64,000 bases of DNA from Temnothorax longispinosus (lineage: Eukaryota > Arthropoda > Insecta > Hymenoptera > Formicidae). The DNA is taken from assembly GCF_030848805.1 (NCBI RefSeq), contig NC_092367.1, forward strand, positions 9,411,835-9,475,834, in the 5' to 3' direction. A program made the position numbers and the translations under genes. Shown piece after piece: positions 12,345-21,761 of this stretch (positions are counted from its first letter, which is position 1; each line of letters starts with the position of its first letter). The notes under the pieces were generated by a model. That model saw nothing but the letters and a program-made list of their open reading frames with translations. It had not been told where the DNA came from and searched no databases.

Positions 12345-12974
12345 TGTTCGACCTACACTGATAATTTCAAATATTTTTAACTTCGAATTTCTAGTATTTA
12401 TGTGTCTTTTCATATCTCTTTTTTTTAAGTTTTATTTCCGATGTTATTAAAATAGAAGATGATCTTTTTAAAAATATTGATCGATTGATGATTAACTTGG
12501 AAACCATGTCATCTTATTTTTTTTTTTTTTTTTTTGCATAAACGGTCACCTGGGGATGATTTTTAGACCCTAATCAAAAGTCACTGTTATTAATTACATA
12601 TTGCATATTTTTAATTGTTCTATAATTTATTAGTATTTGTGGACAGTATATGTAATAATATCAATATTTTCTGAAAAAGAAAAAAACAAAAAAATATTTA
12701 AAAATCGAAAGAAGCATTAAAATTACTGTGACGTGAGCTTTATTTTGGACACAAGAGTGCAAAAATCACTCCAAATGACCGTTCCCGGGTTAATAGAATC
12801 ACAATGTAGAAAACATACCTGCGCGATGACTTGTGTTAGACCGATAACCGACACCGTCACAAAGATAACCCGCCTGTCTTTGTTCTTTTGAAAGGGCCAT
12901 TGCCCCAGCAACGAAAGTAGCGTACGATTGAGTTTATATAATCGAGACTGAAAGATATCCTTAGATGTATCCAT
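7874..12974 (-). CDS. Odorant receptor OR-2, complete, nine exons
   Basis: Second 7tm_6 odorant receptor, same strand as OR-1 and 630 bp upstream of it. Exons: 12974-12819, 10650-10531, 10463-10346, 9808-9544, 9476-9354, 8903-8813, 8396-8260, 8132-8000, 7924-7874. The total is 1194 bp, 397 residues plus TAA; all joins have GT/AG and matching phase. Motifs: TLLSLLGQWPF in exon 1, ATIECIPPLIIDGVC in exon 2, MQRDWQSW and YAS...GMYAFGS across exons 3-4, YYYPVLIHNYLTTA and QHCCALFSIV in exon 4, FGQQVIDHSDHVY in exon 7, GEWYEASPKSRKLL in exon 8, SYFTVLRSV at the end. Length and layout are normal for the family. Intron 1 (2.2 kb) is full of a dispersed repeat; introns 3, 5 and 6 hold MITEs. A 12-codon upstream ORF with a paralogous start (MSDIEQFYR) lies at 13071-13033. 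Only exon 1 has a counterpart in copy B. Confidence 0.88.
8529..8671. mobile_element. 143-bp hairpin MITE in intron 6 of OR-2
   Basis: Near-perfect inverted repeat with outer ends GGAGGGGTAAAAACCACAAT at the left and complement of GGAGAGGTAAAAACCACAGT at the right, and arms of about 60 bp around a short AT loop. It is flanked by TATATA runs on both sides, consistent with insertion at TA. It lies between OR-2 exons 6 and 7. Confidence 0.75.
8942..9284. mobile_element. TTAA-flanked MITE in intron 5 of OR-2
   Basis: Both ends abut TTAA (8942-8945 and 9281-9284), with 12-bp terminal inverted repeats CCTCTTCGTTGG and complement of CCCCTTCGTTGG. The inside is an inverted pair around the motif AAAATGGCGGATCC with GGGGTCGCTGATTACGAATC. 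TTAA target duplication is typical of piggyBac and Kolobok families (family knowledge). The same inner motif fills the larger TTAA elements at 23613-24901 and 46765-48053. Confidence 0.75.
9959..10139. mobile_element. 181-bp hairpin element in intron 3 of OR-2
   Basis: Arms of about 47 bp begin TTTTTCCTAACGCGAGCGTG and pair with the complement ending TGTTAGGAAAAA. GCGCTTGTTTT and AAAACAAGCGC close the inner arm. There is no coding capacity. A second hairpin follows immediately. Confidence 0.7.
10141..10269. mobile_element. 129-bp hairpin element next to the previous one
   Basis: Arms AGTATGAACAACTCGTGGGA and complement of AGTATATTGTACAACTAATG (approximate) surround a very strong inner stem, GGTCGCACTCGC-TTC-GCTCGTGCGACC. 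It sits directly beside the 9959-10139 hairpin, so the two may be parts of one composite MITE. Confidence 0.6.
10700..12345. repeat. Dispersed CCGGTTTCC / ATCGGTAAC repeat array in OR-2 intron 1
   Basis: Degenerate tandem copies, roughly 150-180 bp each, of a unit with CCGGTTTCCAAAAAGATCGG, TTATACACTTTATGGCA, a GGAAATTCTACCCCT block, TCATATACAATTCTTT and GGTCAATTATTTCC. Inverted termini with TATATATATAAGT followed by CTGTCTGTCTG and GCGAACTACT occur near 11253 and in reverse near 12345. That arrangement resembles two Helitron-type 5' ends facing each other, which is an inference. The same family, in reverse, is at 59870-60450, and copy B carries it at 32980-33920. Confidence 0.65.
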
Positions 12975-13074
12975 CTTCAACACTCGGTTTTGACTACTGC
13001 ACTGCTCCAATATCGCCTCTAACAACTTTCAGTCTAATAAAAAATTCGGTAGAACTGTTCGATATCACTCATTC

Positions 13075-13700
13075 TGTCTCTTACCTCCTGCTGCTACTAT
13101 TACAAAAGCGAAATTTACTTATTATAGGGTATAGATTGTCGGTCTCTTGAGAATTCCATTTAATGTTTGATTGTCGTAAAATCTAAAATGCATATTTGTC
13201 GCTAACGTGTTTATGCCGCAGAAACCAAAACGGCACATTGTAAAGTCGCAAGATTATCTTATGGAAATTACGCAATTATAGAGAAGAGAAACAGTCATGC
13301 TGAAAATATCGTCTTCGTGGATTCGACGCAGACAAAAGAGGTATGAAAATTTTATTGCAAGTAGAGGTCGATCTAAGACAGGATTGTTACGAAAAGCTTT
13401 GAAATTGGTTACATTAGAAAATAATAGTTATGACGTATGAACTTATCAAAGGTCTATGTGTCTATTGTATTACATATTTTCATTATTAAAGATTTTTCTT
13501 GTTTTTAAAATTAAAGATAGACATAAAAGATGTTTTATCAATAAGATAAAAGTTCAAGCATGAGTACTGATATTCTTATTATATTTAATTATTTTCTCGC
13601 GTAAATATAGACAACGCTCTGCTATTATTTAAATAGTATATATCTACATTATTTTTATATTAATAATAATTTTACATTTTTTAGAAGAAAAATTTCGAAA
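13075..13700 (-). promoter_or_regulatory. OR-2 upstream region
   Basis: This is homologous to the OR-1 upstream region at 7245-7873 over most of its length. At its left edge (13071-13033) a short relic start, MSDIEQFYR followed within three codons by TAG, matches the first residues of OR-1. The true OR-2 ATG lies about 97 bp further downstream, so the relic would act as an upstream ORF if transcription starts at the ancestral site. Confidence 0.45.
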
Positions 13701-13708
13701 ATTCTGTA

Positions 13709-14180
13709 TTAGCGTACAAATCGTAAGACTGTGAAATACGGAACAGATGCACGTACAACTTAGAAAAGGAAAGTAAAATTACTCAAAGTATCAATAGGAA
13801 ATGATCATATAAAGGAAATTATGACAAGTCTTATTGTACTCAAACTAGAAAGAGCTTTTATCATACTTTTTTCAACACGTACAAGGTAAGTGCTCTTCAG
13901 TATTATTATATGTTTTTTAAAAAATTATTTAGAATTGATTCGTTTTCTTAACTTGTACAAACGGAACTGTATTATTATGTATGTCAAACATTTCTTACAA
14001 AGGAGATAATTTAATTTTGTGTAAAATATTTGTTCAATTTGTATTAAATTATTGGGCAGTAGTTGTATGTTTTAACTACGTCAATGTCAACACGCGATCG
14101 TTATGATCCATTACTTTTTGCCCCAACTAGTACACGATAAATAAATATAGTAATTGAGTGATAATCTGCGTGACATAACG
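13709..14180 (-). pseudogene. OR-4 relic, exons 7-9, copy A
   Basis: Decayed odorant receptor 3' end. Positions 13760-13709 align with OR-2 exon 9 and still read VRASVPYFTVLRFVR then TAA, but the acceptor TAG-GTC has become AAG-TT, which loses the normal join. Positions about 13905-13830 align with the end of exon 8, and about 14180-14070 with exon 7, both with indels and stops. No exons 1-6 are visible. It lies between OR-2 and OR-3, as expected for a dead member of the tandem array. Confidence 0.7.
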
Positions 14181-14720
14181 GTTTAAAATTATTTAGCACA
14201 TGGAATTAAATTTAATAATTATATAAAATGCAATCTAATGATTTTCTTATCAAATAAGGTATTTTTAAATTACATTAATAAATTTGTAAATTAATAAAGA
14301 AAATATGAATAAAATTATTTTAATATCGTATAATTCATAATTGTCACAATGTCATGCAAAGGCTTATTTTGCTTCCTTATAGAGAAAGCTTTGTTTTCGT
14401 AAACTTTGTACATGAACCTTTGATTGCGTATGTAAAGTTGGGTTTAATTAACCGAATTTAAAAGAATTATATACTTATAAAATAGGAGTAGAAAAAAACC
14501 AAAGAAAATATTGTTTTTTGAGTTTTTGATGCCAATATGTTCAGAATGTTCTAATACGTCAAAAAATTGCGTTTAAAAAAATGTCCGTGTGTGTCCGTGT
14601 GTGTGTGTGTGTGTGCGTGTGTGTGCGTGTGTGTGTGTGTGTGCGTGTGTGTGTGCGTGTGCGTGTGCGGTGTGCGTGTGCGTGTGCGTGTGCGTGTGCG
14701 TGTGCGTGTGCGTGTGCGTG

Positions 14721-14760
<40 letters not shown>

Positions 14761-15065
14761 TGTGCGTGCGCGTAGTTCTTTAATAATAAAAATGTAAAAA
14801 AAAATGTTTTCTTTATATTGATAAATATTTTGTATGATAGTTTTTTGACAGAGGATCGTGGATTCCTCATAAGAAAAGGAATTTTCTTTACTTTAGAAGT
14901 TAATGGGTTTTTATAGCTTTATTTAATTATCTACAGAAAAGGCACTGAAAGAAAGTTAGCTTACAAATGTGCGATCTTACAAGATTTTATTTTTATCTGT
15001 TACTAGCGTGTGATAAATGATAATAGATAAATGTAGATATTCTTAGTTACATTCTAAAATTTTCA
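14181..15065. other. OR-4/OR-3 spacer with microsatellite, copy A
   Basis: AT-rich spacer without genes. Position 14282/14283 is the empty site corresponding to the 1.53-kb palindromic insertion found in copy B. From about 14815 the sequence matches the 3' flank of OR-1, so it is the 3' flank of OR-3. Confidence 0.6.
14582..14774. repeat. GT/GTGC microsatellite, copy A
   Basis: Pure GTGT runs grade into GTGTGC and then GTGC units over about 190 bp. Every frame stays open only because the unit avoids stops. Copy B has the same repeat with a different length (37695-37867). Confidence 0.95.
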
Positions 15066-15309
15066 TTACAAAGACCGTAGCAACATGAAGTATGACGATG
15101 ATGTACGCAACCACACCTTAAACAAAATTTTATTTTTACAAAGTAACTGCCATAGACGTATATGGATAGACTGAACATTACAATTGGAGAGCTATAGGCA
15201 AAATCTAAAGGACAGAGATGCTTGCTGAGACTCAATTCTGTACACGCTAAAACACGCTTTATCGCAGTATCAACCAATGAACCCTGAGATTGTTTCTTTG
15301 TTTCTCCAT

Positions 15310-15577
15310 TGTTGTGTATGTGCCGCCTTTCAGAGGCAAGCCGCACATGTACTGGTGTGGATCCAGTAAATGGTAAGGAAAGCGGGTAATGAATGTACAC
15401 TGCGTCTTCTTTTAGAACACTATATATTGTACGTGTAATACGTGGCACGGTTGCTTGCACAATGTTCCCTGGCGACTCGCGTGTCGCCCGCATCAAGACG
15501 TCTGCGCATCGGACTGCGCAGCTAGGTAATGCGCGCTACCTATGGGGACGCGCGCACATGTGAACGCTCACACAACA
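15310..15577 (-). repeat. Gypsy-1 3' LTR, copy A
   Basis: 268 bp, TG...CA with 8-bp inverted ends TGTTGTGT/ACACAACA. Nearly identical to the partner LTR at 20083-20354; differences are a few single-base changes and indels, which points to recent insertion. Confidence 0.92.
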
Positions 15578-15712
15578 CTCCCCTTGCTTATGAATACAAT
15601 GTACGGGGTGTTTGTGTGATTTACGAATCTTAATCTATTACGGAATACCCGAGAGGAACACGGACCAAGGAGTCTAACATGTACGCGAGTCATTGGGACT
15701 TGAGCGAGACAC

Positions 15713-16815
15713 CTAAAGGCGTAATGAAAGTGAAGGTCGTCCCTGGTTGTCGACCGAGGGAGGATGGGCCGCGTCGCGATGCGGCTCCGCACTCCCGGGG
15801 CGTCTCGTTCTCATCGCGAGAAGAGGCGCACCCAGAGCGTACACGTTGGGACCCAAAGATGGTGAACTATGCCTGGTCAGGACGAAGTAATCACGCAGGT
15901 ATAACGGAAGCTTTCGGTTACGTGGTACACGTGAAGGCTGAACTGGCGTAATGTTGTTTTTATTATCAACAGTCCCACTTACAATCCTTGCAGGTGCCTG
16001 TATAGGCGTAGACGCTGCTATCACGCTTGGAGGCGTCGCGAACGAATCAGAGCTCGAATCTGCTCTTTCTAAACCCGTAAGGGGTGAATACGGAGGAGCC
16101 TTAATCGTACTCGAATCACTAACTATACTATTAGACACATTCTGATCTTTAACGGTTTCGTCAGACGCAACCTGACTTGAATTTGAAACCTTGGACGGCT
16201 CCCAGTTTGTATCCGTCATTTCCGTTGTACTATCAGCAAAAGAAGAGTCGTACTCTTTCTCTTTAACCAGTGTGTCTTTACCGATTTTTCCGCAGCTGGT
16301 TAACATGACGTTTCCACGTACGTCCATCGTCTAACCTAACACTATAATTAAGCGTTCCTAAACGCTGCGCGATTGTACCAAAAACCCATTTATCTTTACC
16401 TCTATAATCTCGACAACTGACCCTTCTCCCTTCCTCAAAATTTACAGGCGTACTACTCGTATTATACTTAACTTTTTTCTTCGAAAGGTCGCAATAAATC
16501 TAACCTAGTACGTAATTTCCGCGAAAATAACATTTCCGCCGGCGAAGTATTTGTTGTCGCATGAGGCGTATTTCTATATTGTAACAACAATTTTTGCAAT
16601 TCTACATGTACATTCGCTGAAGTACATCGCATTCGCTTTAATGAATTTTTAAGCGTTTGTACGTAACGCTCCGCTTGGCCATTGGTCGCAGGATGGTAGG
16701 GGGCTATTAACTTCTGTGCAATCCCATTGGATAACAAGAAATCTTTGAATTCTTTAGACGTAAAAGTCTTAGCATTATCTGAAACAAAAATATCTAGGTA
16801 AACCGTGCATTGCAA
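15713..16815 (-). pseudogene. Gypsy-1 integrase end and C-terminal tail, copy A
   Basis: Two overlapping frames together give the end of Gypsy integrase: 16815-16468 has the second catalytic Asp in SDNAKTFTSKEF and the catalytic-Glu region NGQAERYVQTLK, and 16327-15713 the Ser/Thr-rich tail ending in the basic SRVPRNRKLPLYLRDY motif. They are broken by single-base indels near 16476 and 16290 that copy B does not have. The tail has no other known role. Confidence 0.8.
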
Positions 16816-18019
16816 AAATTTCCCGAGTAAGATTTATCGTCGTACGTGACGTTAAATCTTTAACAATATGTATTTCCGGCCATTTTGAAAAGAATCGACC
16901 AGAATGTAAAAATATTGACCTAAAAATGGTCCTGCAAAATCGACATGTACACGCTCGAACGGCGTTGTAGACGGGTTCCCATATATGCGAAACATCCTTT
17001 GAAGGATTGTTTTGAAACGCATTGCAATCTTTACAGTTTGCAACTAATTTCTCGATATCTTTATCAATTTTCTGCCACCAGACATATCTTCTAGCTAAGT
17101 GTTTCATCCGGACGATGCCGAAATGACCTGTATGCAGTTCCTGCAGAATTTTCTTTTGTAAATTAAATGGAATAACCACCCTAGATTCCCGGAAAATAAC
17201 CCCGTCCTGTAATGTAAATTCGTTCAAGTTAATCGAATGGAAAGTTCTTTCTTTCCCTGTAATTTTTCCCGTTTTCAAAAATTGTAGAACTGTGGATAAT
17301 TCCTTATCCTTTTCTGTAGCTGTAGCTACCTCTGACGCTTTTACTGGCAATGAATCAAATGTACCTGACTGAAAACTATCTACCGAATCAACTTCATTTG
17401 TTTCCTGTGGAATGGGTAATCTAGATAAACAATCCGCGTTTGCATGTAACTCCGATTTTCTGTATTTAATTTCGTAATTGAAATTTTGTAAAAATAATGC
17501 ATAATGCTGCATACGTAATGCTGTAAAAATCGGAAGACTTTTTGTTGGCGAAAAAATCTGTGTAAGTGGACGATGATCAGTAATCAAAATAAATTTAGCA
17601 CCCTGTAAATACTGGTGGAACTTCTTAACCCCATAAATAATTGCATATGCTTCTTTATCAATTTGTGAGTATCGTCTCTGAGTAGGCGAAAGTGTCTGTG
17701 AGGCGTACTGTATAGCTCTCTCTGAGCCGTCTGGATAGATGTGCGATAAAACCGCACCTACCCCGTAAGAACTCGCGTCTGTAGCTACCGTTACTGGCAA
17801 CCGTGGATCAAAATGTACTAAACATTTAGGACTAATAAACGCATTCTTTGCATCTTGAAAACTCTTCTCGCATTGAGAAGTCCATTGAAATTTAGTATCT
17901 TTACGAAGCAAATTATTTAATGGGTATAAGATTGAACTCAATTTAGGGATGAATCTCCCACAATAATTAATCATCCCCAAGAAACTACGAACTTCCGAAA
18001 CATTGGAAGATCTCTTCAT
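16775..18019 (-). pseudogene. Gypsy-1 RT thumb, RNase H and integrase N-part, copy A
   Basis: A 414-residue open frame. It starts in the RT connection region (SFLGMINYCGRFIPKL), continues through RNase H (VTVATDASSYGVGAVLSH, with the catalytic Asp of TDAS, and DHRPLTQIF) and into the integrase zinc-binding segment (HTGHFGIVRMKHLARRYVWW, then CKDCNAF). A frameshift near 16980 garbles the first catalytic region relative to copy B. Upstream RT motifs are in the separate frame at 18162-18677. Confidence 0.85.
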
Positions 18020-18161
18020 GAGATTTATCGCTTCTATTTTTACCGGATCTTTATGTAATCCGTCTTTATTAATATGTATCCGCAGTACGAAATTTGCGGC
18101 ATGAAAAATTCACTCTTTTCCATATTTACGCGAATATTGTATTTTTCCAAACGACTTAAAA

Positions 18162-18677
18162 CTAACGCAACTTTTGTAGATGATCTTTCGTATCAATGCC
18201 TGCGACGCGTATGTCATCGAGAAAAACTACTACTCCCAGAATATCTTTTAATATATTTTCAATGGTGCGTTGCCATATCGCTGGCGCTGCTGCGACACCA
18301 TACATTAAACGCGTAAATCTATAGAGACCCTTGTGCGTGCTCAAAGTTAACAGGGAACGGTCTTCCGGCCGAACCTCTAATTGTAAATAGGCCTGTAGCA
18401 AATCTATTTTAGAAAAAACTGTATCACCGGCCATGGAAATCAGTAATTCATCCGCCGTAGGTAACGGATGTTCGTCGATCAATAACTGTGGATTCAGTGT
18501 TACGCTGAAATCCCCGCAGATACGTACTTGTCCGCTTTTTTTAATAACCGGAACTATGGGTGTAGCCCATTCGGAATGATCGACTTTTTCTAATATTCCT
18601 TCAGAAACTAATCTATCTAATTCCTCCTCCACCAAAGAACGTAAACGAAAAGGAACTTGGCGCGCTTTAATAAACAC
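18162..18677 (-). pseudogene. Gypsy-1 reverse transcriptase core, copy A
   Basis: A 171-residue frame with RT motifs in order: EEELDRLVSEGILEKV, PIVPVIKKSGQVRICGDF, FSKIDLLQAYLQLEV (first catalytic Asp), RLMYGVAAAPAIWQ and the active site VVFLDDIRVAG (FLDD box). A frameshift at about 18165 separates it from the RNase H part. The usual gag-pol join upstream is disrupted by copy-specific deletions. Confidence 0.88.
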
Positions 18678-18743
18678 AGGCTTTGCTTACCATCTTTTGT
18701 AAGCCTTGCTTGCATATTCCACGGATGTAAATTAGAAATTCTT

Positions 18744-19907
18744 TCAATAACTTTTTGTAACTTTCGCGTCATCAACTGTGTGCAATGTATGTAATTGTCC
18801 CCGAAATTGATGCATTACTTTATTATTTTTTATTTGCAAGATCCATTCTCGACCCAGCAATGGCTTGCATTCTTGCATTGAAACGTACAAATTTAATTCA
18901 CGAGAAAACTTTAATTGCTTACAATATGAAAATAATTGTATATCCGATTCGTGAATTTTATTTTTTGGAAATAATCTATTCACAAGGGACTGAGAAATTA
19001 AAGTAACGGCCGCACCGCTGTCGACCTCGAACTTAATACTCTTATTATTAACTAATAACGTTGTGAAAAACTTATCTCTAAATTGCACGTGCTCTACGGG
19101 TAAACAATCTACTTTATTTACATTTCTTATGTTAGTACGACAAACCACACGCAAATGCCCGGCTTTACCGCACGCATTACATTTCGTTGCTTTATCTAGC
19201 GAACACTGAGATGCAAGGTGATTCTTACCGCACCGGTAACAAGTAATTTTACTCAAATTTTGAAAACGCGGCTTAACATTTTTCTTGTTAAAATTTTTTG
19301 GCTTATCTTTATTGAAACTGCCGTTGCTGCTGCCCGTTGCCTTCTTGGCTGCATGTACCTGGGTAACTTCCGTCTCCCCCTGTAGCTGCTTTGTCCTCTT
19401 CTCGGACAACTCGATAGTAGCCGCTGTTTGGACCGCCCGTTCCAAATCCAGATCCCTGGTTTCGAGCAATCTGCCTTGAACCCGTCGATTCCTGAGCCCA
19501 CAGACGAACTGGTTTTTTATGGCGACTTTAATGTGCTCGCCAAAATTGCACTTGAGCGCAATTTTATGTAGCGCTGCCGAAAATTCGAGAGCAGTCTCCC
19601 CCTCTTCTTGTTTTCTCTGGTAAAACTTGTACACTTCCCCGATCTCGAGTGGGGTTGGTTCGTAAAAATCTTTTAATGTTTTTATAATGTCTTCATAATC
19701 CGTCGTATACGGATTGTTTGGACTCAATCTGTCCGCTAGCATTCCGAATGCTGTAGGGCCTACATAATGCAGGAGATACGGTACGCGATCTGCGTTCGCG
19801 ATAGTGAAAATCTTGAATGCACCTTCCAAACGCATTTGCCACTTCGAAAACTGTCCTACCGTAGGATCGAAAGGCTCGATTGTAAACGTATTCGGTGCAT
19901 GTGCCAT
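18744..19907 (-). pseudogene. Gypsy-1 gag-protease, copy A
   Basis: A 387-residue frame beginning MAHAPNTFTIEPFDP, the nucleocapsid precursor of the element. It has two CCHC zinc knuckles (CYRCGKNHLASQC and CNACGKAGHLRVVC) and an aspartic protease active site VDSGAAVTLIS. The start lies about 175 bp inside the 5' LTR, the usual leader length. Compared with copy B it has lost about 17 residues after the protease flap region (around 18924) and its end is altered, so protease function is doubtful. Confidence 0.88.
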
Positions 19908-20082
19908 TGTACTTATCTTTCGCGAAAGTTTTCAGTACGTTCTTCACTTCTTGAACGTACGAGAATTTGCGTTCGTGCCACGTGTGTCTCCCAAAATAAC
20001 CGCGCGTAATTGTCGCGGTACTGGAAAATTGCAATCTTGAGACACTTTTTGATCGCTGAATTAGACCGTCCTCGTCGCCAAT

Positions 20083-20354
20083 TGTTGTGTATGTGCCGCC
20101 TTTCAGAGGCAAGCCGCACATGTACTGGTGTGGATCCAGTAAATGGTAAGGAAAAGCGGGTAATGAATGTACACTACATCTTCTTTTAGAACACTTTATA
20201 TTGTACGTGTAATACGTGGCACGGTTGCTTGCACAATGCTCCCTGGCGACTCGCGTGTCGCCCCGCATCAAGACGTCTGCGCATCGGACTGCGCAGCTAG
20301 GTAATGCGCGCTACCTATGGGGACGCGCGCACATGTTAACACGCTCACACAACA
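20083..20354 (-). repeat. Gypsy-1 5' LTR, copy A
   Basis: 272 bp, same ends as the 3' LTR. On the minus strand it is followed at once by ATTGGCGACGAGGACGG, the likely tRNA primer-binding site starting at TGG. Confidence 0.92.
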
Positions 20355-21761
20355 TCCACCTTACCTTCTTCACACCAACTACACAATTAGACAAGAAAAG
20401 CGTCTCAGCAAACATATCTATGTTTTTGATATCTTCTCTACAGCTCTCCAATAGGAATGCTCAGTCTATTATATACGTCTATGGTAATTGCACATATAAA
20501 TTCTATAAAACAATTACACTTACCGTATTGAAAGTTACATATGACAGTACAATGATTTTACCCATTCTTAGTATTGATGGCCTCTCACTTCTTATCATCA
20601 TCATTATAAGAAGCTTCCTCGCTGCTATTGGCATATTGTACCACTCTGAATTATACCTACAATTTTTGGAAGAAATTTTAAAATTTCATTATTTATTTAT
20701 CCGCTTGCTATTTTGTTATGCTTTCATGGATTATATGATTTAGCAAACTACTGCTTATATTATACAAAACGTACGCAGATTTAAACACTTTCTCGCTGGA
20801 ATCTATGATTTTCTGACCCTGCCAGTTTTCGAAGAAAACGTTAATTAAAAGTCCGTTTAGATAAGCAGTGGGTTTTAAAAGGCGATTAATATTTTCTGTG
20901 TTGGTTATCACCTACACGACAAAAAGACAAGATATATAATTAATGAAATATAGTAAATATAGTTAAATAAATTAGCTTTACTAAATATTTTATTAATTTA
21001 TACATGCGATGTAAAAGCACATCCAAAAACTATTAAAATTTTGTGAGAATTTTCATCAGATATACCTGATATCCCAGGACACTTAAAATAAGTACGGTCA
21101 GTCCAATATGTATAAAGAGAGGTAAGCTATATACTGATTCTATGACGGCAACAAATCTAATATAATATACACAAACATATCATTTTGTTACTTTGTTGCT
21201 TGTACAAAGATAATTAATGCCAAGCGTTCAACCGTATACTCACTGCATCGTTTCCGTGTGTCTGCGAATACTGTACGCGATATTCGCATAAGATTTATCT
21301 TTTGCAGTCGTCATCGTCAATCTGTCGTTTTTGAGGACTAACGCGGTTTCCAACCGGTATCTAAGCTCAATATTATCAAAAAAATTTTTTAATGACGCCT
21401 CTTGGAATAAAAGTATTTCCGCAACAAATAAACTATCCCATTATTCGCGTGGCATCTTTATAGAATCCATGCACTTAAACCATGATCGTTTATTAGACTC
21501 ACCTCAAAGCCGCGAACAAACCGCAGCAGTATTCGACAAGTGTTAGATACAGAACATCGAATACTACTAGTAAGACTGTGTAAGAAAAATCGCATATGGC
21601 GCTGTGTATAAAAATTGGAACGTAATATGTGTCTAGATCAACCATATAATTAACACGATGAGGTAGTCCTATTTGCACTTTACTTAATGTCTTAGTCTTC
21701 TCGGATTCCGTGTATAAAATTCTTGTCAGTAATGTCGAAAGTATATAAAGGACACTGTGAC

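Larger units (their letters stand above)
15310..20354 (-). mobile_element. Gypsy-1 LTR retrotransposon, copy A
   Basis: Ty3/Gypsy element on the minus strand inside the last intron of OR-3. LTRs (15310-15577 and 20083-20354) start TGTTGTGT and end ACACAACA. A polypurine tract AGCAAGGGGAG precedes the 3' LTR and a primer site starting TGGCGACGAGG follows the 5' LTR. The flanks share TCCA, a probable 4-bp target duplication. Gag, protease, RT, RNase H and integrase are all recognisable but split by frameshifts. Relative to copy B it lacks about 50 bp near 18924 and has a scrambled, shorter stretch near 18680-18770, both in the protease-RT linker. Confidence 0.93.
15066..21761 (-). pseudogene. 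Odorant receptor OR-3, exons 4-9, copy A
   Basis: 7tm_6 odorant receptor closest to OR-1. Exons found: 21761-21503, 21360-21244, 21156-21066, 20911-20775, 20656-20524 and, beyond a Gypsy element, 15116-15066. All join in frame (788 bp) and carry the expected motifs: YYVPIFIHSAICDF, EYCCGLFAAL, IIDSSEKVFKSA, SEWYNMPIAARKLL, SYFMLLRSL. Exons 1-3 are not present upstream, where AT-rich repeats and a Pao LTR begin, so the gene is 5'-truncated in this window. The last intron, 70 bp in OR-1, is about 5.4 kb here because Gypsy-1 lies within it. Exon 9 has one more codon than copy B (reads V-W-L-R against V-L-R). Splice sites of the remaining exons are intact, so loss may be recent. Confidence 0.8.

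Noticed and set aside
14567..14797. Val-Cys / Val-Arg repeat frames on both strands, also at 36178-36405, 36791-37271 and 37679-37943
   Set aside because: They are translations of GT/GTGC microsatellites without any flanking gene signals.
15047..15496. 149-codon minus frame
   Set aside because: It runs through the OR-3 last intron and the Gypsy-1 LTR; only its last residues overlap the true exon 9, in a different frame.
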